From the NCBI GenBank assembly GCA_029974875.1, contig JARKQP010000180.1, positions 1 to 19,366 of the forward strand: a stretch of DNA of 19,366 bases, in the 5' to 3' direction. The position numbers and the translations under genes were made by a program. This DNA is from Mobilitalea sp. Lineage in GTDB: Bacteria > Bacillota_A > Clostridia > Lachnospirales > Lachnospiraceae. The stretch's first letter is position 1. Each line of letters opens with the position of its first letter. This document shows, piece by piece, positions 1 to 7,305 of the stretch. The notes below the pieces were generated by a model. That model worked only from the letters and a program-made list of their open reading frames with translations. It was not told where the DNA came from and made no database searches.

Positions 1-2
1 AT

Positions 3-791
3 CCTGTTATAATTTTGTTTTATGGTATTAATGTACTGCTGATGTTATTGATCGTACTTCTGCTTTTTCCCAATAATATAAACCAGTTAATGGAGAATGT
101 TAATATCAATTTTTCTGTTTATATAATAATGATGGCGAAGATGCTTTTGGCGCTTGGCCTGGTGTTTATATTATATCTCTTATTCATAACCGGATTTAGT
201 AACATGCTCTCAGAGGCCGCTTTGAAAGGGAAAACAGCTGCCCATTCATTTTGGTCCGGACTGAAGCATTTCCTTGTCAGGATTTTACTGCTGCTTCTGC
301 TTGGGATAGCCGTATCCTTTGCTCTCGGAATTATTATATCTATTATCACAATACCATTTACAATCTTACAGGTAATGGGCGGAAATGGTACGACACAGTC
401 TCTGAGCCTGTTTATTACGGTCTTTACCATGCTTGCCATAATTTTTGTAATTCCCTTTGTATTACTATGCCTTCCGGCGATCGTTATGGATGATGTGAAG
501 GTATTCCAGGGGATAAAAAATGGTGCAAAAGCAGGGGTTAAAAACTATTGGAAGCTGGTTGTAACTATACTTATAATATATCTCCCCATTATTATTTATG
601 AAATTATTTGCTATGATACGATATCACAGGGGATTATTATGACACCTGGATATATCGGCCTATTGATTTTTTCCAGTATTGTATCCTTGTTTATCTTTTC
701 CCTGCTATTTGTGATCTATGGGGATTATAGGGCGGAGCAGATAAATAACCAAAGAAACAATCAAATTAATGGTCAGGATACCGTATTATAA
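3..791 (+). CDS. Multi-pass membrane protein, 5' end cut by the window edge
   Basis: The reading frame is open to the left edge with no stop, so this is the C-terminal part of a longer gene; the in-frame TTG at 15 is probably internal. The visible ~260 residues are mostly hydrophobic, with about six membrane segments separated by short loops. One basic, charged loop (…AALKGKTAAHSFWSGLKHF…) is followed by a long hydrophobic pair, then an amphipathic GIKNGAKAGVKNYWKL stretch before the last two helices. The tail is short, hydrophilic and Asn/Gln-rich. This layout resembles DUF975/DUF4013-like or GDPD-membrane-domain-like integral membrane proteins, in which a 'G.K.G…NYWK' element precedes a helix. 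I cannot assign a family with certainty and propose no function. A DUF975 protein lies later in the window but is clearly a different sequence. Confidence 0.75.
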   Translation, partial: PVIILFYGINVLLMLLIVLLLFPNNINQLMENVNINFSVYIIMMAKMLLALGLVFILYLLFITGFSNMLSEAALKGKTAAHSFWSGLKHFLVRILLLLLLGIAVSFALGIIISIITIPFTILQVMGGNGTTQSLSLFITVFTMLAIIFVIPFVLLCLPAIVMDDVKVFQGIKNGAKAGVKNYWKLVVTILIIYLPIIIYEIICYDTISQGIIMTPGYIGLLIFSSIVSLFIFSLLFVIYGDYRAEQINNQRNNQINGQDTVL

Positions 792-812
792 AGTTTATAA
801 AGCGATATAGTT

Positions 813-844
813 ATAAAACTATAAAACTATAAAGCTATAAAGCA
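813..844 (+). repeat. Four tandem copies of an 8-bp unit
   Basis: ATAAAACT, ATAAAACT, ATAAAGCT and ATAAAGCA follow each other without a gap, just after the first gene. Related fragments (TATAAAGC, GATATAGTT) lie immediately upstream. This is a simple AT-rich microsatellite, with no function evident. Confidence 0.75.
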
Positions 845-845
845 T

Positions 846-877
846 TCTGGGGCAGATGCTATATTTACCTGTCCAGA
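846..877 (+). other. Hairpin in the gap before the DUF3877-like gene
   Basis: TCTGGGGCAG (846-855) pairs with CTGTCCAGA (869-877) with one bulged base, around a 13-base loop. It is followed by AAAATGG rather than a T run, so it is a poor intrinsic terminator. It could be a processing or weak 3'-end structure, or chance. Confidence 0.4.
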
Positions 878-902
878 AAATGGCAAGGATCGGAGGTCAA
901 CG

Positions 903-1460
903 GTGCAATTACAGCAACAGCCAAAGTTTCAGGCATTAGAAAAGAATATGATTGATATCATTGTAGAGCAGCAGATCAAGCTGGGATACCGGAGCGAAAC
1001 CATCCGGCTATATTATCCTGCCGGATCAATTAACCGGATCTTAGGTACGGAGCTGGCTATAGCTGATTTGCAGGCCGTACTGGACCAATTTTGCCGGTAT
1101 GTGGAGCCAAGCTTAGGCAGGGTAGGGCATACAAATAAGGGCGACCGGTTCTGCATCCTTGTGCCGCCGGAAGGGGTGGATTTTGTATTCAGGGAGGTTT
1201 GGGACCGGGACTTTTTAACTGAGTTTATTGATAAGATAAGGCTCCATGACTGTTCCATGGAGGATATCCTAGGAGTATTTGGGCGTTATTCAAACCATGT
1301 GGTATGCGAGGAAATGCCTGGGGAGGAATTCGACTATCTGGTTTATTTTGAGGATGGAAAGCCGGATGCCTACCGTTACTGTATTAAATTCGAGGACTGC
1401 CACGCCACATACCATAGGTTTACAAAGGAAGATTATGCTGACTTTGAATTTGATAAATAA
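903..1460 (+). CDS. DUF3877 family-like protein
   Basis: The gene encodes 185 residues and starts at GTG 903, five bases after a clear GGAGGT (892-897). It is a soluble, acidic protein with no signal peptide or membrane segment. The N-terminal half (MQLQQQPKFQALEKNMIDII…) has alternating helices and a YYPAGSINRILG segment; the C-terminal half contains FDYLVYFEDGKPDAYRYCIKFEDCHATYHRFTKEDY. Length and sequence character fit DUF3877, a family of uncharacterised proteins common in Lachnospiraceae. That name comes from recognition without a search, so the family call is moderate. No catalytic motif is visible. It is preceded by a hairpin and a tandem repeat and followed by a terminator-like hairpin, so it is probably a single-gene unit or the end of the upstream operon. 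Function is unknown. Confidence 0.85.
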   Translation: MQLQQQPKFQALEKNMIDIIVEQQIKLGYRSETIRLYYPAGSINRILGTELAIADLQAVLDQFCRYVEPSLGRVGHTNKGDRFCILVPPEGVDFVFREVWDRDFLTEFIDKIRLHDCSMEDILGVFGRYSNHVVCEEMPGEEFDYLVYFEDGKPDAYRYCIKFEDCHATYHRFTKEDYADFEFDK

Positions 1461-1479
1461 ATTTCATAAACAATCAGAA

Positions 1480-1513
1480 AAAGCTGTTGTAAAAAATACT
1501 TTGCGGCAGCTTT
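1480..1513 (+). terminator. Probable terminator of the DUF3877-like gene
   Basis: AAAGCTGTTG (1480-1489) pairs with CGGCAGCTTT (1504-1513), ten pairs including two G-U, around a 14-base loop. The tail TTTAAATTTA is only moderately T-rich. It lies 20 bases after the stop codon. Confidence 0.55.
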
Positions 1514-1616
1514 AAATTTATCCTCAGAAATACATAGTTATATAGTAAACGTTATACTGGGCAGCGTCCAAATAATTAAGAATAGATTAAGAATTGGTTT
1601 AAAACCCGTAAAGGTG

Positions 1617-1645
1617 TTGAAAAAAGGCTGAGGAAAATATATACT
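1617..1645 (+). promoter_or_regulatory. Housekeeping-type promoter for the NfeD-flotillin operon
   Basis: TTGAAA (1617-1622), a 17-base spacer and TATACT (1640-1645) match a vegetative sigma-A promoter well. Transcription would start near 1652, directly at the first 61-bp tandem repeat, leaving a leader of about 220 bases before the start codon at 1871. Confidence 0.6.
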
Positions 1646-1653
1646 GTAATTAA

Positions 1654-1775
1654 TGTGAAATGAAGATCATTGCACATCCGGCACCCAGTGGCCTAACGGC
1701 CAAATGTCCGTTAGTGTGAAATGAAAATCATTTAACATCCGGCACCCAGTGGTCTAACGGCCAAATGTCCGTTAG
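1654..1775 (+). repeat. Two tandem 61-bp hairpin units in the operon leader
   Basis: Unit 1 (1654-1714) and unit 2 (1715-1775) abut and match at 57 of 61 positions. Each unit can fold into two hairpins. The first pairs TGTGAAATGA with the stretch ending TCATTGCACA (unit 1) or TCATTTAACA (unit 2), around AGA or AAA, nine of ten positions pairing in each unit but with the mismatch in a different place. The second pairs CTAACGG with CCGTTAG across eight bases. Between them lies the identical GGCACCCAGTGG. There is no T run, so these are not simple terminators. Confidence 0.85.
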
Positions 1776-1870
1776 TTTGAGTTGTATACAAGGTCAATCA
1801 GATTATAAGAAGGTCAGTGACGATCGGCTGGGAGCCGGAAATAACTGACCATGTAAAGGGGTTCGATAGT

Positions 1871-2617
1871 ATGTTGACAGTTTATCTATGCTTTCTTGCA
1901 GGAGGTGCGGTTCTTCCGTTAATAAGCTTCGCTTTCGGATTCTTGGGAAATGGGGCGGATGCGGATGCCGGAGTTGATTTTGATACGCCTGATGTAAGCG
2001 TTGATGCGGGAATTGATGTAGGCTTTGACACAGGAATCGACACAGGTATTGATGCAGGCTTTGACACGGGAATCGATGCAGGTCTTGACGCGGGAACCGG
2101 TGCGGATATTGATCCCGTATTCCAAGCTGATTTAGATCCGGGCATGGCCTTAGGAACCGCCGGTGATCCGGGGCAGGGAATAGGCGATATGATTGCGATA
2201 GGATTATTGCCGACCTCCTCAATGGCGCTCTCTGCTTTGGCTGTTGTGTTCGGGGCAATAGGAAGCATCCTGACCTATAAGGGTACCGGAAATATCATCA
2301 CCTTTATTGCTGCAATTGTATTTGGCTATGTGGCAGCGGTCATTGTCCAGAGCTTGATTAAAACCTTAAAGAGGATACAAGTGGATAATACAGGGGTTGA
2401 CGAGAAGGAATTGCTGCTTTATGAAGGGACAGTAGTGGATACAATCTTGCCGGGGCAGCTGGGAACCGTAAGCTTTGTTACCCTCAAGAATATCAGGGTG
2501 AGCTATCCTGCAAAATGTGCAGATGAGCAGCTGCGGCTGCCGACAGGAAGGACTGTCAAGGTATTAGAGATAAAGAATGGGATATTTATTGTTGAACCAA
2601 AAAATAAATATGAATAA
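1871..2617 (+). CDS. NfeD/YqiJ-type OB-fold membrane protein with Asp-rich repeat
   Basis: This is the likely membrane partner of the flotillin encoded 28 bases downstream; NfeD-like short proteins (YuaF, YqiJ) and flotillins (FloT, YqiK) are a well-known gene pair. I chose ATG 1871 because AAAGGGG lies nine bases upstream; the longer GTG frame from 1817 has a poorly spaced site and would push charged residues before the first helix. The 248 residues show a membrane segment at about 1-25, an acidic insert at 28-105, two membrane segments at about 117-136 and 141-163, a basic IKTLKRI stop, and a C-terminal OB-like beta domain (about 183-243, GTVVDTILPGQLGTVSF). The insert holds eight D-x-G-(I/F/L/T) tetrapeptides at residues 45-76. 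The basic residues after the last helix suggest that the OB domain and, with three helices, the acidic insert face the cytoplasm. The serine-protease domain of long NfeD proteins is absent. Confidence 0.85.
   Translation: MLTVYLCFLAGGAVLPLISFAFGFLGNGADADAGVDFDTPDVSVDAGIDVGFDTGIDTGIDAGFDTGIDAGLDAGTGADIDPVFQADLDPGMALGTAGDPGQGIGDMIAIGLLPTSSMALSALAVVFGAIGSILTYKGTGNIITFIAAIVFGYVAAVIVQSLIKTLKRIQVDNTGVDEKELLLYEGTVVDTILPGQLGTVSFVTLKNIRVSYPAKCADEQLRLPTGRTVKVLEIKNGIFIVEPKNKYE
2003..2098 (+). repeat. 12-bp repeat encoding D-x-G-hydrophobic tetrapeptides
   Basis: Eight consecutive 12-base units encode DAGI, DVGF, DTGI, DTGI, DAGF, DTGI, DAGL and DAGT. The base sequence varies at third positions (GGA, GGC, GGT; GAT, GAC), so the peptide pattern is kept better than the DNA. 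Confidence 0.9.
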
Positions 2618-2645
2618 AAAGGGAATCGAATAAGGAGGATTTGAC

Positions 2646-4274
2646 ATGAATGGTGCAGCAGGAATAGGAGTAAACTTTTTACCGATTTTTGTTACGGTGC
2701 TTACAGTGGTGGCAGGCGTGGCAATACTAACCGTTATTCTGCGTATGTGGAAGAAGGTGCCCCAGGACAGGGCGATGGTTGTTACCGGTATGAAGAAAAG
2801 GGTAATCACCGGCGGTGGTGGAATCGTAATCCCGGTTTTGGAAAGAACGGATGTAATATCCTTAGGTAACATCCAGTTAAACATCAATACATCACAGACC
2901 ATGTCTTCACAGGGTGTTCCCATTGACGTTGTGGGTACTGCCGTAATTAAGGTCCGGAACACCCACGAGAGTATTTATGCAGCAATTGAGCAATTTACCG
3001 GTGGGAATGAGATGCAGATCCAAAGATCGATTGCAGATCAGGTTACCTTAATCCTGGAGGGTAAATTACGTGAAATCGTGGCATCTATGACAGTAGAGCA
3101 GATTTATAACGACAGGGAAGCCTTTTCCGCCAAAGTGCAGGAAGTGGTTGGCACCAAGATTGGTGAGATGGGTCTGGAATTAAAGGACTTCTCCATTAAG
3201 GATGTAAATGATACGAATGGCTACATCAGGGCTCTCGGTGCAAAGCAGATCGCAGAAAAGAAAAAGGATGCTGAGATCGCACAGGCCATGGCCTTGAAGG
3301 AAGAATCCATTAAGAAGTCCGAGGCAACAAAGGAAGGCGAGAGAGCCAGACTGGAAGCAGAGACAGAAGTAAGTGCGGCAATCAAGGCTAAAGAGGTCCG
3401 TGAATCTGAGTACAGGACTGAGCAGGAATCTGCAAAGGCAAAAGCGGATGCGGCATATGAGATCCAGAAGAGCATTACGAACAAAGACATTATTGCGGCA
3501 CAGATGGAAGCCGATATTTTGAAGCAGCAAAAGCAGAAGGAGCTTCAGGAGGCCCAGCTCCAGGTTGAAATTGCAAGGGAGCAAAAGCAGACTGAATTAG
3601 AGCAGCGCCGTGCGGAAAAGACCAGGGAAGAATTGAAGACAAAGGTAGTAGAACCGGCTAATGCGGAACGCGAGCAAAAAAGGGCGGAAGCAGATGCGGA
3701 GAAATACACTAAGATTGCAGAAGCGGAAGCAAGGGCAGAAGCAAAAAAGGCAGAAGCGAATGCGGAGGCAGAGGCAATTACCCTGAAAGCGAGAGCAGAA
3801 GCGGATGCCCAGTCCATCAACGGTGAGGCAAGGGCGAAGGCCATCAGCGCCATTGGTCTGGCTGAGGCGGAAGCAATCAAGGCGAAGGGTCTTGCGGAAG
3901 CGGAAGCGATGGAGAAAAGGGCAGAGGCATACAAGAAATATACCAATGCAGCTATGGCTGATAAATTGATTGAAAAATTACCTGAGCTTGCGAAGGCAAT
4001 TGCCGAGCCGCTCAGCCAGATTTCCGATATTAAGATCTATGGCGGCGGGGTTGATAGTGTAGTCGACAATGTTCCGGTTGTAATGGCAAAGGTATTTGAC
4101 ACGGTTCAAAGCTCCGTGGGAATTGACATGAAGAATATTATTATGTCAGACAGCCTCGAAGCTAAAACGACGAAAAATATTAATGTTACCGGCGTTGGAG
4201 AAGGTATTATCAGCGGAAAGCAGATAATTGATCCTAAGGAAGCCATTGCTCCTAAAGGAGTAACGGAAGAATAA
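2646..4274 (+). CDS. Flotillin (SPFH/band 7 membrane scaffold, FloT/YqiK type)
   Basis: Flotillins assemble into membrane-attached oligomers that organise functional membrane microdomains. The 542 residues show an N-terminal membrane anchor (about 10-34), an SPFH/band-7 domain (about 36-215, with MVVTGMKKRVITGGGGIVIP and the IRALGAKQIAEKKKDAEIAQ transition), a long alanine/glutamate-rich coiled coil (about 205-445, many AEAEA and RAEA steps), and a C-terminal segment (about 450-542) carrying the PELAKAIAEPLSQISDIKIYGG motif seen in bacterial flotillins. Start ATG 2646 follows AAGGAGG (2632-2638) at good spacing. Length fits bacterial FloT/YqiK (about 500-550). It follows the NfeD-like gene by 28 bases and shares its promoter; a terminator follows. 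Family assignment is firm; the symbol is left empty because FloT and YqiK subgroups cannot be separated by eye. Confidence 0.95.
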   Translation: MNGAAGIGVNFLPIFVTVLTVVAGVAILTVILRMWKKVPQDRAMVVTGMKKRVITGGGGIVIPVLERTDVISLGNIQLNINTSQTMSSQGVPIDVVGTAVIKVRNTHESIYAAIEQFTGGNEMQIQRSIADQVTLILEGKLREIVASMTVEQIYNDREAFSAKVQEVVGTKIGEMGLELKDFSIKDVNDTNGYIRALGAKQIAEKKKDAEIAQAMALKEESIKKSEATKEGERARLEAETEVSAAIKAKEVRESEYRTEQESAKAKADAAYEIQKSITNKDIIAAQMEADILKQQKQKELQEAQLQVEIAREQKQTELEQRRAEKTREELKTKVVEPANAEREQKRAEADAEKYTKIAEAEARAEAKKAEANAEAEAITLKARAEADAQSINGEARAKAISAIGLAEAEAIKAKGLAEAEAMEKRAEAYKKYTNAAMADKLIEKLPELAKAIAEPLSQISDIKIYGGGVDSVVDNVPVVMAKVFDTVQSSVGIDMKNIIMSDSLEAKTTKNINVTGVGEGIISGKQIIDPKEAIAPKGVTEE

Positions 4275-4290
4275 GCTAAGATAATTAAGG

Positions 4291-4339
4291 ATAGGTCTTT
4301 CAGTCATTCCTAAAAGGGATGGCCGGAAGACCTATTTTT
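4291..4339 (+). terminator. Rho-independent terminator after the flotillin gene
   Basis: ATAGGTCTT (4291-4299) pairs with AAGACCTAT (4327-4335), and an inner CATTCC/GGGATG stem extends the hairpin. TTTTT follows on the plus strand. The convergent minus-strand operon ends at 4354, so the hairpin may also stop transcription from that side, although the minus-strand tail is less T-rich. Confidence 0.85.
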
Positions 4340-4353
4340 GTCGGGCTGAAGGT

Positions 4354-5250
4354 TCATTTCCATTCATGGCCGTATTGGTCAATTAAATAGACAGGCACAT
4401 ACAGCGCCTTTAGCTGCATATCGTCAAAAATAATTTCACCGCCCCTTAAGACCGTATCTGCCGATTGTACGCCAAGCCTCCCCATCTCAAAGGGCTGTTG
4501 TGCAATTGTTCCCTGCATCAAGCCTTGTTGGATGGCTTCAATGGCGGAAGGTATCCCATCAAAGCCAATGATCAATATCTGCCCCTTTTTGCCTGCCTCC
4601 AGAACCGCCTGTGCCGCGCCAAGAGCCATCCGGTCATTCTCGCAGAACGCGATGGCCAGATCCTCCTGGTATGCGGCGATGAAGCCTTTCATAAGCTCAT
4701 AGGCCTGCAGCGTATCCGAATTACCGGTGGCTACAGCGGCAATCTGGTAACCGGCATCTGTCAGAACCCTCTTAAAAGCCCTGCCCCGCATCCGGGCATA
4801 GGTGGAGGTCGCTTCGACCTTAATGATGACTGCATTATGGCTTGCTATAGAGTATTCCTGAAGTAGTGTGAGGGCATATTCGCCAGCCAGGACACCGCCG
4901 CCGTAATTATCCGATAAAATAAAAGCGGCCACATTGGTTCCGCCGGTGCCGACATCCACAACCACGATTGGAATATTTTCCTGGTTAGCCATATCAGCAA
5001 TGACGCCCATGGCCTGCGGGTTCACAGGCGATATGACCAGGGCATTAATCCCCTGGGAGAGCAGGTTTAAGCTGCCGTTTATCATTTCTTGCGTTTCCCC
5101 GTTTTGATTATGGGGAAGAACAGTGATTCCAAGCTCCGCGGCAGCTGCAAGAACACCCTCCTGCATGGCGTGAAAGAATTCAAGATTACTATTATATACA
5201 GACCAGCCAAAGGTATATTGGTTTTGTTGGGGCATTTGGCAAAATTCCAT
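4354..5250 (-). CDS. RbsB-type sugar-binding protein without signal peptide
   Basis: The 298 residues form a complete type-1 periplasmic-binding fold (Peripla_BP_4, RbsB/LacI-effector-like). The order is a first lobe start (FGWSVYNSNLEFFHAMQEG), GINALVISPVNPQAMGVIAD, IPIVVVDVG, DNYGGGVLAGEYAL, then AFCENDRMALGAAQAVLEAG, ILIIGFDGIPSAIEAIQQG and GTIAQQPFEMGRLGVQ. Such proteins normally bind sugars or AI-2 for an ABC importer or chemoreceptor. Here the protein begins only about a dozen residues before the first beta strand. There is no hydrophobic leader, no lipobox and no DNA-binding helix-turn-helix. ATG 5250 has GAGGT six bases upstream, and an in-frame TAG two codons upstream rules out a longer N-terminus. 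No permease or ATPase gene is nearby. It lies 41 bases after the S8 protease gene, so the two are probably co-transcribed. A cytoplasmic or spore-internal sugar sensor is possible; this is inference. Confidence 0.9.
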   Translation of the reverse strand: MEFCQMPQQNQYTFGWSVYNSNLEFFHAMQEGVLAAAAELGITVLPHNQNGETQEMINGSLNLLSQGINALVISPVNPQAMGVIADMANQENIPIVVVDVGTGGTNVAAFILSDNYGGGVLAGEYALTLLQEYSIASHNAVIIKVEATSTYARMRGRAFKRVLTDAGYQIAAVATGNSDTLQAYELMKGFIAAYQEDLAIAFCENDRMALGAAQAVLEAGKKGQILIIGFDGIPSAIEAIQQGLMQGTIAQQPFEMGRLGVQSADTVLRGGEIIFDDMQLKALYVPVYLIDQYGHEWK

Positions 5251-5291
5251 AGGCTACCTCTATTTCTTTATGATAGATACTGATTTTCTGT

Positions 5292-7010
5292 TTATGAACT
5301 TTCTCCGCTTAAGCTGGTGAAGGAATCGAACAAATTTAAAATGCCAAATCCCCACTCACGGTTTGGATAGCTGAAATTCGGATTTTTTACGGTTCCACGG
5401 ATTAATATGTTCCTAATGTCAATGGTATCCATCTGATTATACCGGTTCCTGACAACGCCCCATTCCAACAGCATGGCTCCAACTCCTGCCGTGTGTGCGG
5501 CAGCAATGCTGGTTCCGGTGACGGGAGCGTAGGTATTATCCAGCGCCGGTGCAATCAGGTTTACTCCGGGAGAAGCAAGTGTGGGGGCAATGTTATTATC
5601 CCTTGTAAAGCCCCTGCTGGCATCTACATATAGGGTTTCATTGGTATAGTTATAGGCCGTAGCAACAACGGGCACAATGGTATTTCCGGGTGAAGTTATT
5701 GTGGTATAAGGGTCAGGGCGGATAAAGTAAGTACCTGGGCTGATAAAGGGCGTAATCGGCAGCCAGGTATGAAAATCGGCAGATAAGTCACCGCTTAAAT
5801 AGACCCGGAAGCGCCAAATTCCTTCGGCCGGGTCAGTGAAGCGCAGTAAAATCAATTGATCCCCGGTTTCAGCCTCAATAATCTGGTAATCAATATTTAT
5901 GACAGTCCGCTCAAAGATGAACCGGATTACCTGGTTCTCATTTAAGCGGGCTGGAATTCTGGCAATATATTCACCGGAGGGGGATGACATGTCAATGGAA
6001 AAGGTATTGGGCGCCTTTCCCCAGATCTCCATGGTAAAACCTGGTTCATTTGGACCGACGTTCAGCTCCATGGTATCATAGTTAGCCCCCTGCGCTATCT
6101 CTCCATGGTAATGGTGCATGCTGCTGCCCTCATTCCCGGCAGAGATTGAAACACATACGCCGGTTTGGATGGCAATATTGGATAAATAGTTGGACAGGAC
6201 TCCTCTGTCATCATGGGCACCCTGGGAGGTTCCAAATCCGATGATAATGGAGATGGGCCGTTGGACCTCTTCAGCCTTCTGAATCAGGTACTTAAGTCCG
6301 AATTGAATATCAGTTTGCTGGAAGCATACGGGGCCTTCCGGAATCTTCCAGAATTCCCTTGTGATTCGCTTGGCTTCTTTTAATTTAACTACCACCAGCT
6401 CCGAAGCGGGGACAACACCGGAAAAGTTATTTGCTTCATTTACATTTCCTGCCGCGATACCTGCAAGGGCCGTGCCGTGCCCGTTGGTATCTGTGCTCGG
6501 TACGACGGATAATGGGTCGGGTGCGCGCAGGGCTTCGTTAATCTGCTGCTGTGTGTACTCCGTACCATAATAAAAACCGGCAGGTCTGGCGTCTTCATTC
6601 TGTATGGTCTGATCCCAGATGGATAGGACACGTGAGGTTCCATCCGCATTCTTAAAGGCTTCGTGGGTATATTCGATCCCTGTGTCAATCAATCCGATTA
6701 ATACCCCCTGCCCCAGAAGGTTTAGGGTCGGCACATTACGGACCCGGTTAATTCCAGATTGCTGGAGGCTTGCAATATCAGTCAATCCAAAGCATTTCGG
6801 ATAAGCAAAATATCCGACTAAATGAAGGAACCTATCGGGAATACCCGCAATCGGAGTATAGATGACAACATATTGATCATTTATTGGGACATAACAAATA
6901 TCTAATTCATTCCTAAGAGCATTTAAGCTGCTGCCGGATTGAATGATGAAATCAGCATAATCTTCATTTACGATCCGGTTACTACATTCCTGATCCATGT
7001 TTATGTCCAT
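5292..7010 (-). CDS. S8 (subtilisin-like) serine peptidase, Csp-like
   Basis: The 572 residues carry an intact subtilase triad: Asp109 in LIDTGIEYTH, His178 in DTNGHGTALAG and Ser501 in GTSIAAAHTAG, with the oxyanion Asn293 in SAGNEG. The first ~95 residues resemble the short prodomain of clostridial Csp-type proteases, and about residues 305-450 form a beta-rich insert between the oxyanion Asn and the catalytic Ser, as in the jelly-roll domain of Clostridium perfringens CspB. There is no signal peptide. CspB activates the cortex lytic enzyme SleC during germination, but many clostridia carry extra paralogues of unknown substrate, so a germination role is inference. ATG 7010 follows an in-frame TAG and has only a weak AAAAGG one base away; ATG 6998 is an alternative. 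A small upstream ORF with a much stronger ribosome site overlaps the start. The leaderless sugar-binding gene follows. Confidence 0.9.
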   Translation of the reverse strand: MDINMDQECSNRIVNEDYADFIIQSGSSLNALRNELDICYVPINDQYVVIYTPIAGIPDRFLHLVGYFAYPKCFGLTDIASLQQSGINRVRNVPTLNLLGQGVLIGLIDTGIEYTHEAFKNADGTSRVLSIWDQTIQNEDARPAGFYYGTEYTQQQINEALRAPDPLSVVPSTDTNGHGTALAGIAAGNVNEANNFSGVVPASELVVVKLKEAKRITREFWKIPEGPVCFQQTDIQFGLKYLIQKAEEVQRPISIIIGFGTSQGAHDDRGVLSNYLSNIAIQTGVCVSISAGNEGSSMHHYHGEIAQGANYDTMELNVGPNEPGFTMEIWGKAPNTFSIDMSSPSGEYIARIPARLNENQVIRFIFERTVINIDYQIIEAETGDQLILLRFTDPAEGIWRFRVYLSGDLSADFHTWLPITPFISPGTYFIRPDPYTTITSPGNTIVPVVATAYNYTNETLYVDASRGFTRDNNIAPTLASPGVNLIAPALDNTYAPVTGTSIAAAHTAGVGAMLLEWGVVRNRYNQMDTIDIRNILIRGTVKNPNFSYPNREWGFGILNLFDSFTSLSGESS

Positions 7011-7050
7011 GCCTTTTACACCGCACTAATAGCCATGAAAGTGCTGACAT
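6982..7050 (-). other. Possible 22-codon upstream ORF overlapping the S8 start
   Basis: ATG 7050 on the minus strand follows AAGGGGGG at nine-base spacing, a better site than that of the protease. It reads MSALSWLLVRCKRHGHKHGS, then GM and TAG, out of frame with the protease, and ends 29 bases inside its coding region. It may be a translated leader coupled to protease translation, or chance. Confidence 0.35.
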
Positions 7051-7120
7051 GAACCCGGTCCCCCCTTCGTTCGTTAATTTTACTTCTTTCAACCTTAATT
7101 ACTCCGATTTGATTTGTATT

Positions 7121-7149
7121 ATTATAAATATATGATAGTCTGATGTAAA
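7121..7149 (-). promoter_or_regulatory. Promoter of the S8 protease / binding-protein operon
   Basis: On the minus strand TTTACA (complement of 7144-7149) and a perfect TATAAT (complement of 7121-7126) are separated by 17 bases. Transcription would begin near 7114, giving a leader of about 100 bases. Confidence 0.65.
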
Positions 7150-7247
7150 AATATAATAACTTACGATAAAAATGGCACAATATATCTTGCGCTGTTTTTT
7201 TTATGGAAAAATAGGCACACTATCTATAGATAACCAAATTGACTATA

Positions 7248-7305
7248 GGGTACTCCCGGAAAAGCAGCCCCAAGGATGCATGCAGGGAAGTTTCAGGGAG
7301 TGCCC
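7248..7305 (+). promoter_or_regulatory. Hairpin in the leader of the glucan synthase gene
   Basis: GGGTACTCCC (7248-7257) pairs with GGGAGTGCCC (7296-7305) over ten positions, one of them T-G, enclosing 38 bases. It ends seven bases before the AAGGAGG ribosome site at 7312-7318. Its position suits control of translation, but it matches no riboswitch class that I recognise. I found no convincing plus-strand promoter in 7150-7247. Confidence 0.4.

Noticed and set aside
1654..1775. CRISPR or tandem terminator reading of the 61-bp repeats
   Set aside because: Only two units, no spacers between them, and no T runs after the stems.
1817..1870. GTG 1817 as start of the NfeD-like gene
   Set aside because: The purine stretch upstream is only three bases away, while ATG 1871 has AAAGGGG at nine bases and begins directly with the membrane helix.
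1803..2268. Long minus-strand open frames opposite the NfeD-like gene
   Set aside because: They mirror the 12-bp repeat on the other strand, have low-complexity translations and no ribosome sites.
3180..3946. Minus-strand open frames opposite the flotillin coiled coil
   Set aside because: They are Ala/Ser-rich or Leu/Cys-rich shadows produced by the GCA/GAA-rich coiled-coil codons of the real gene.
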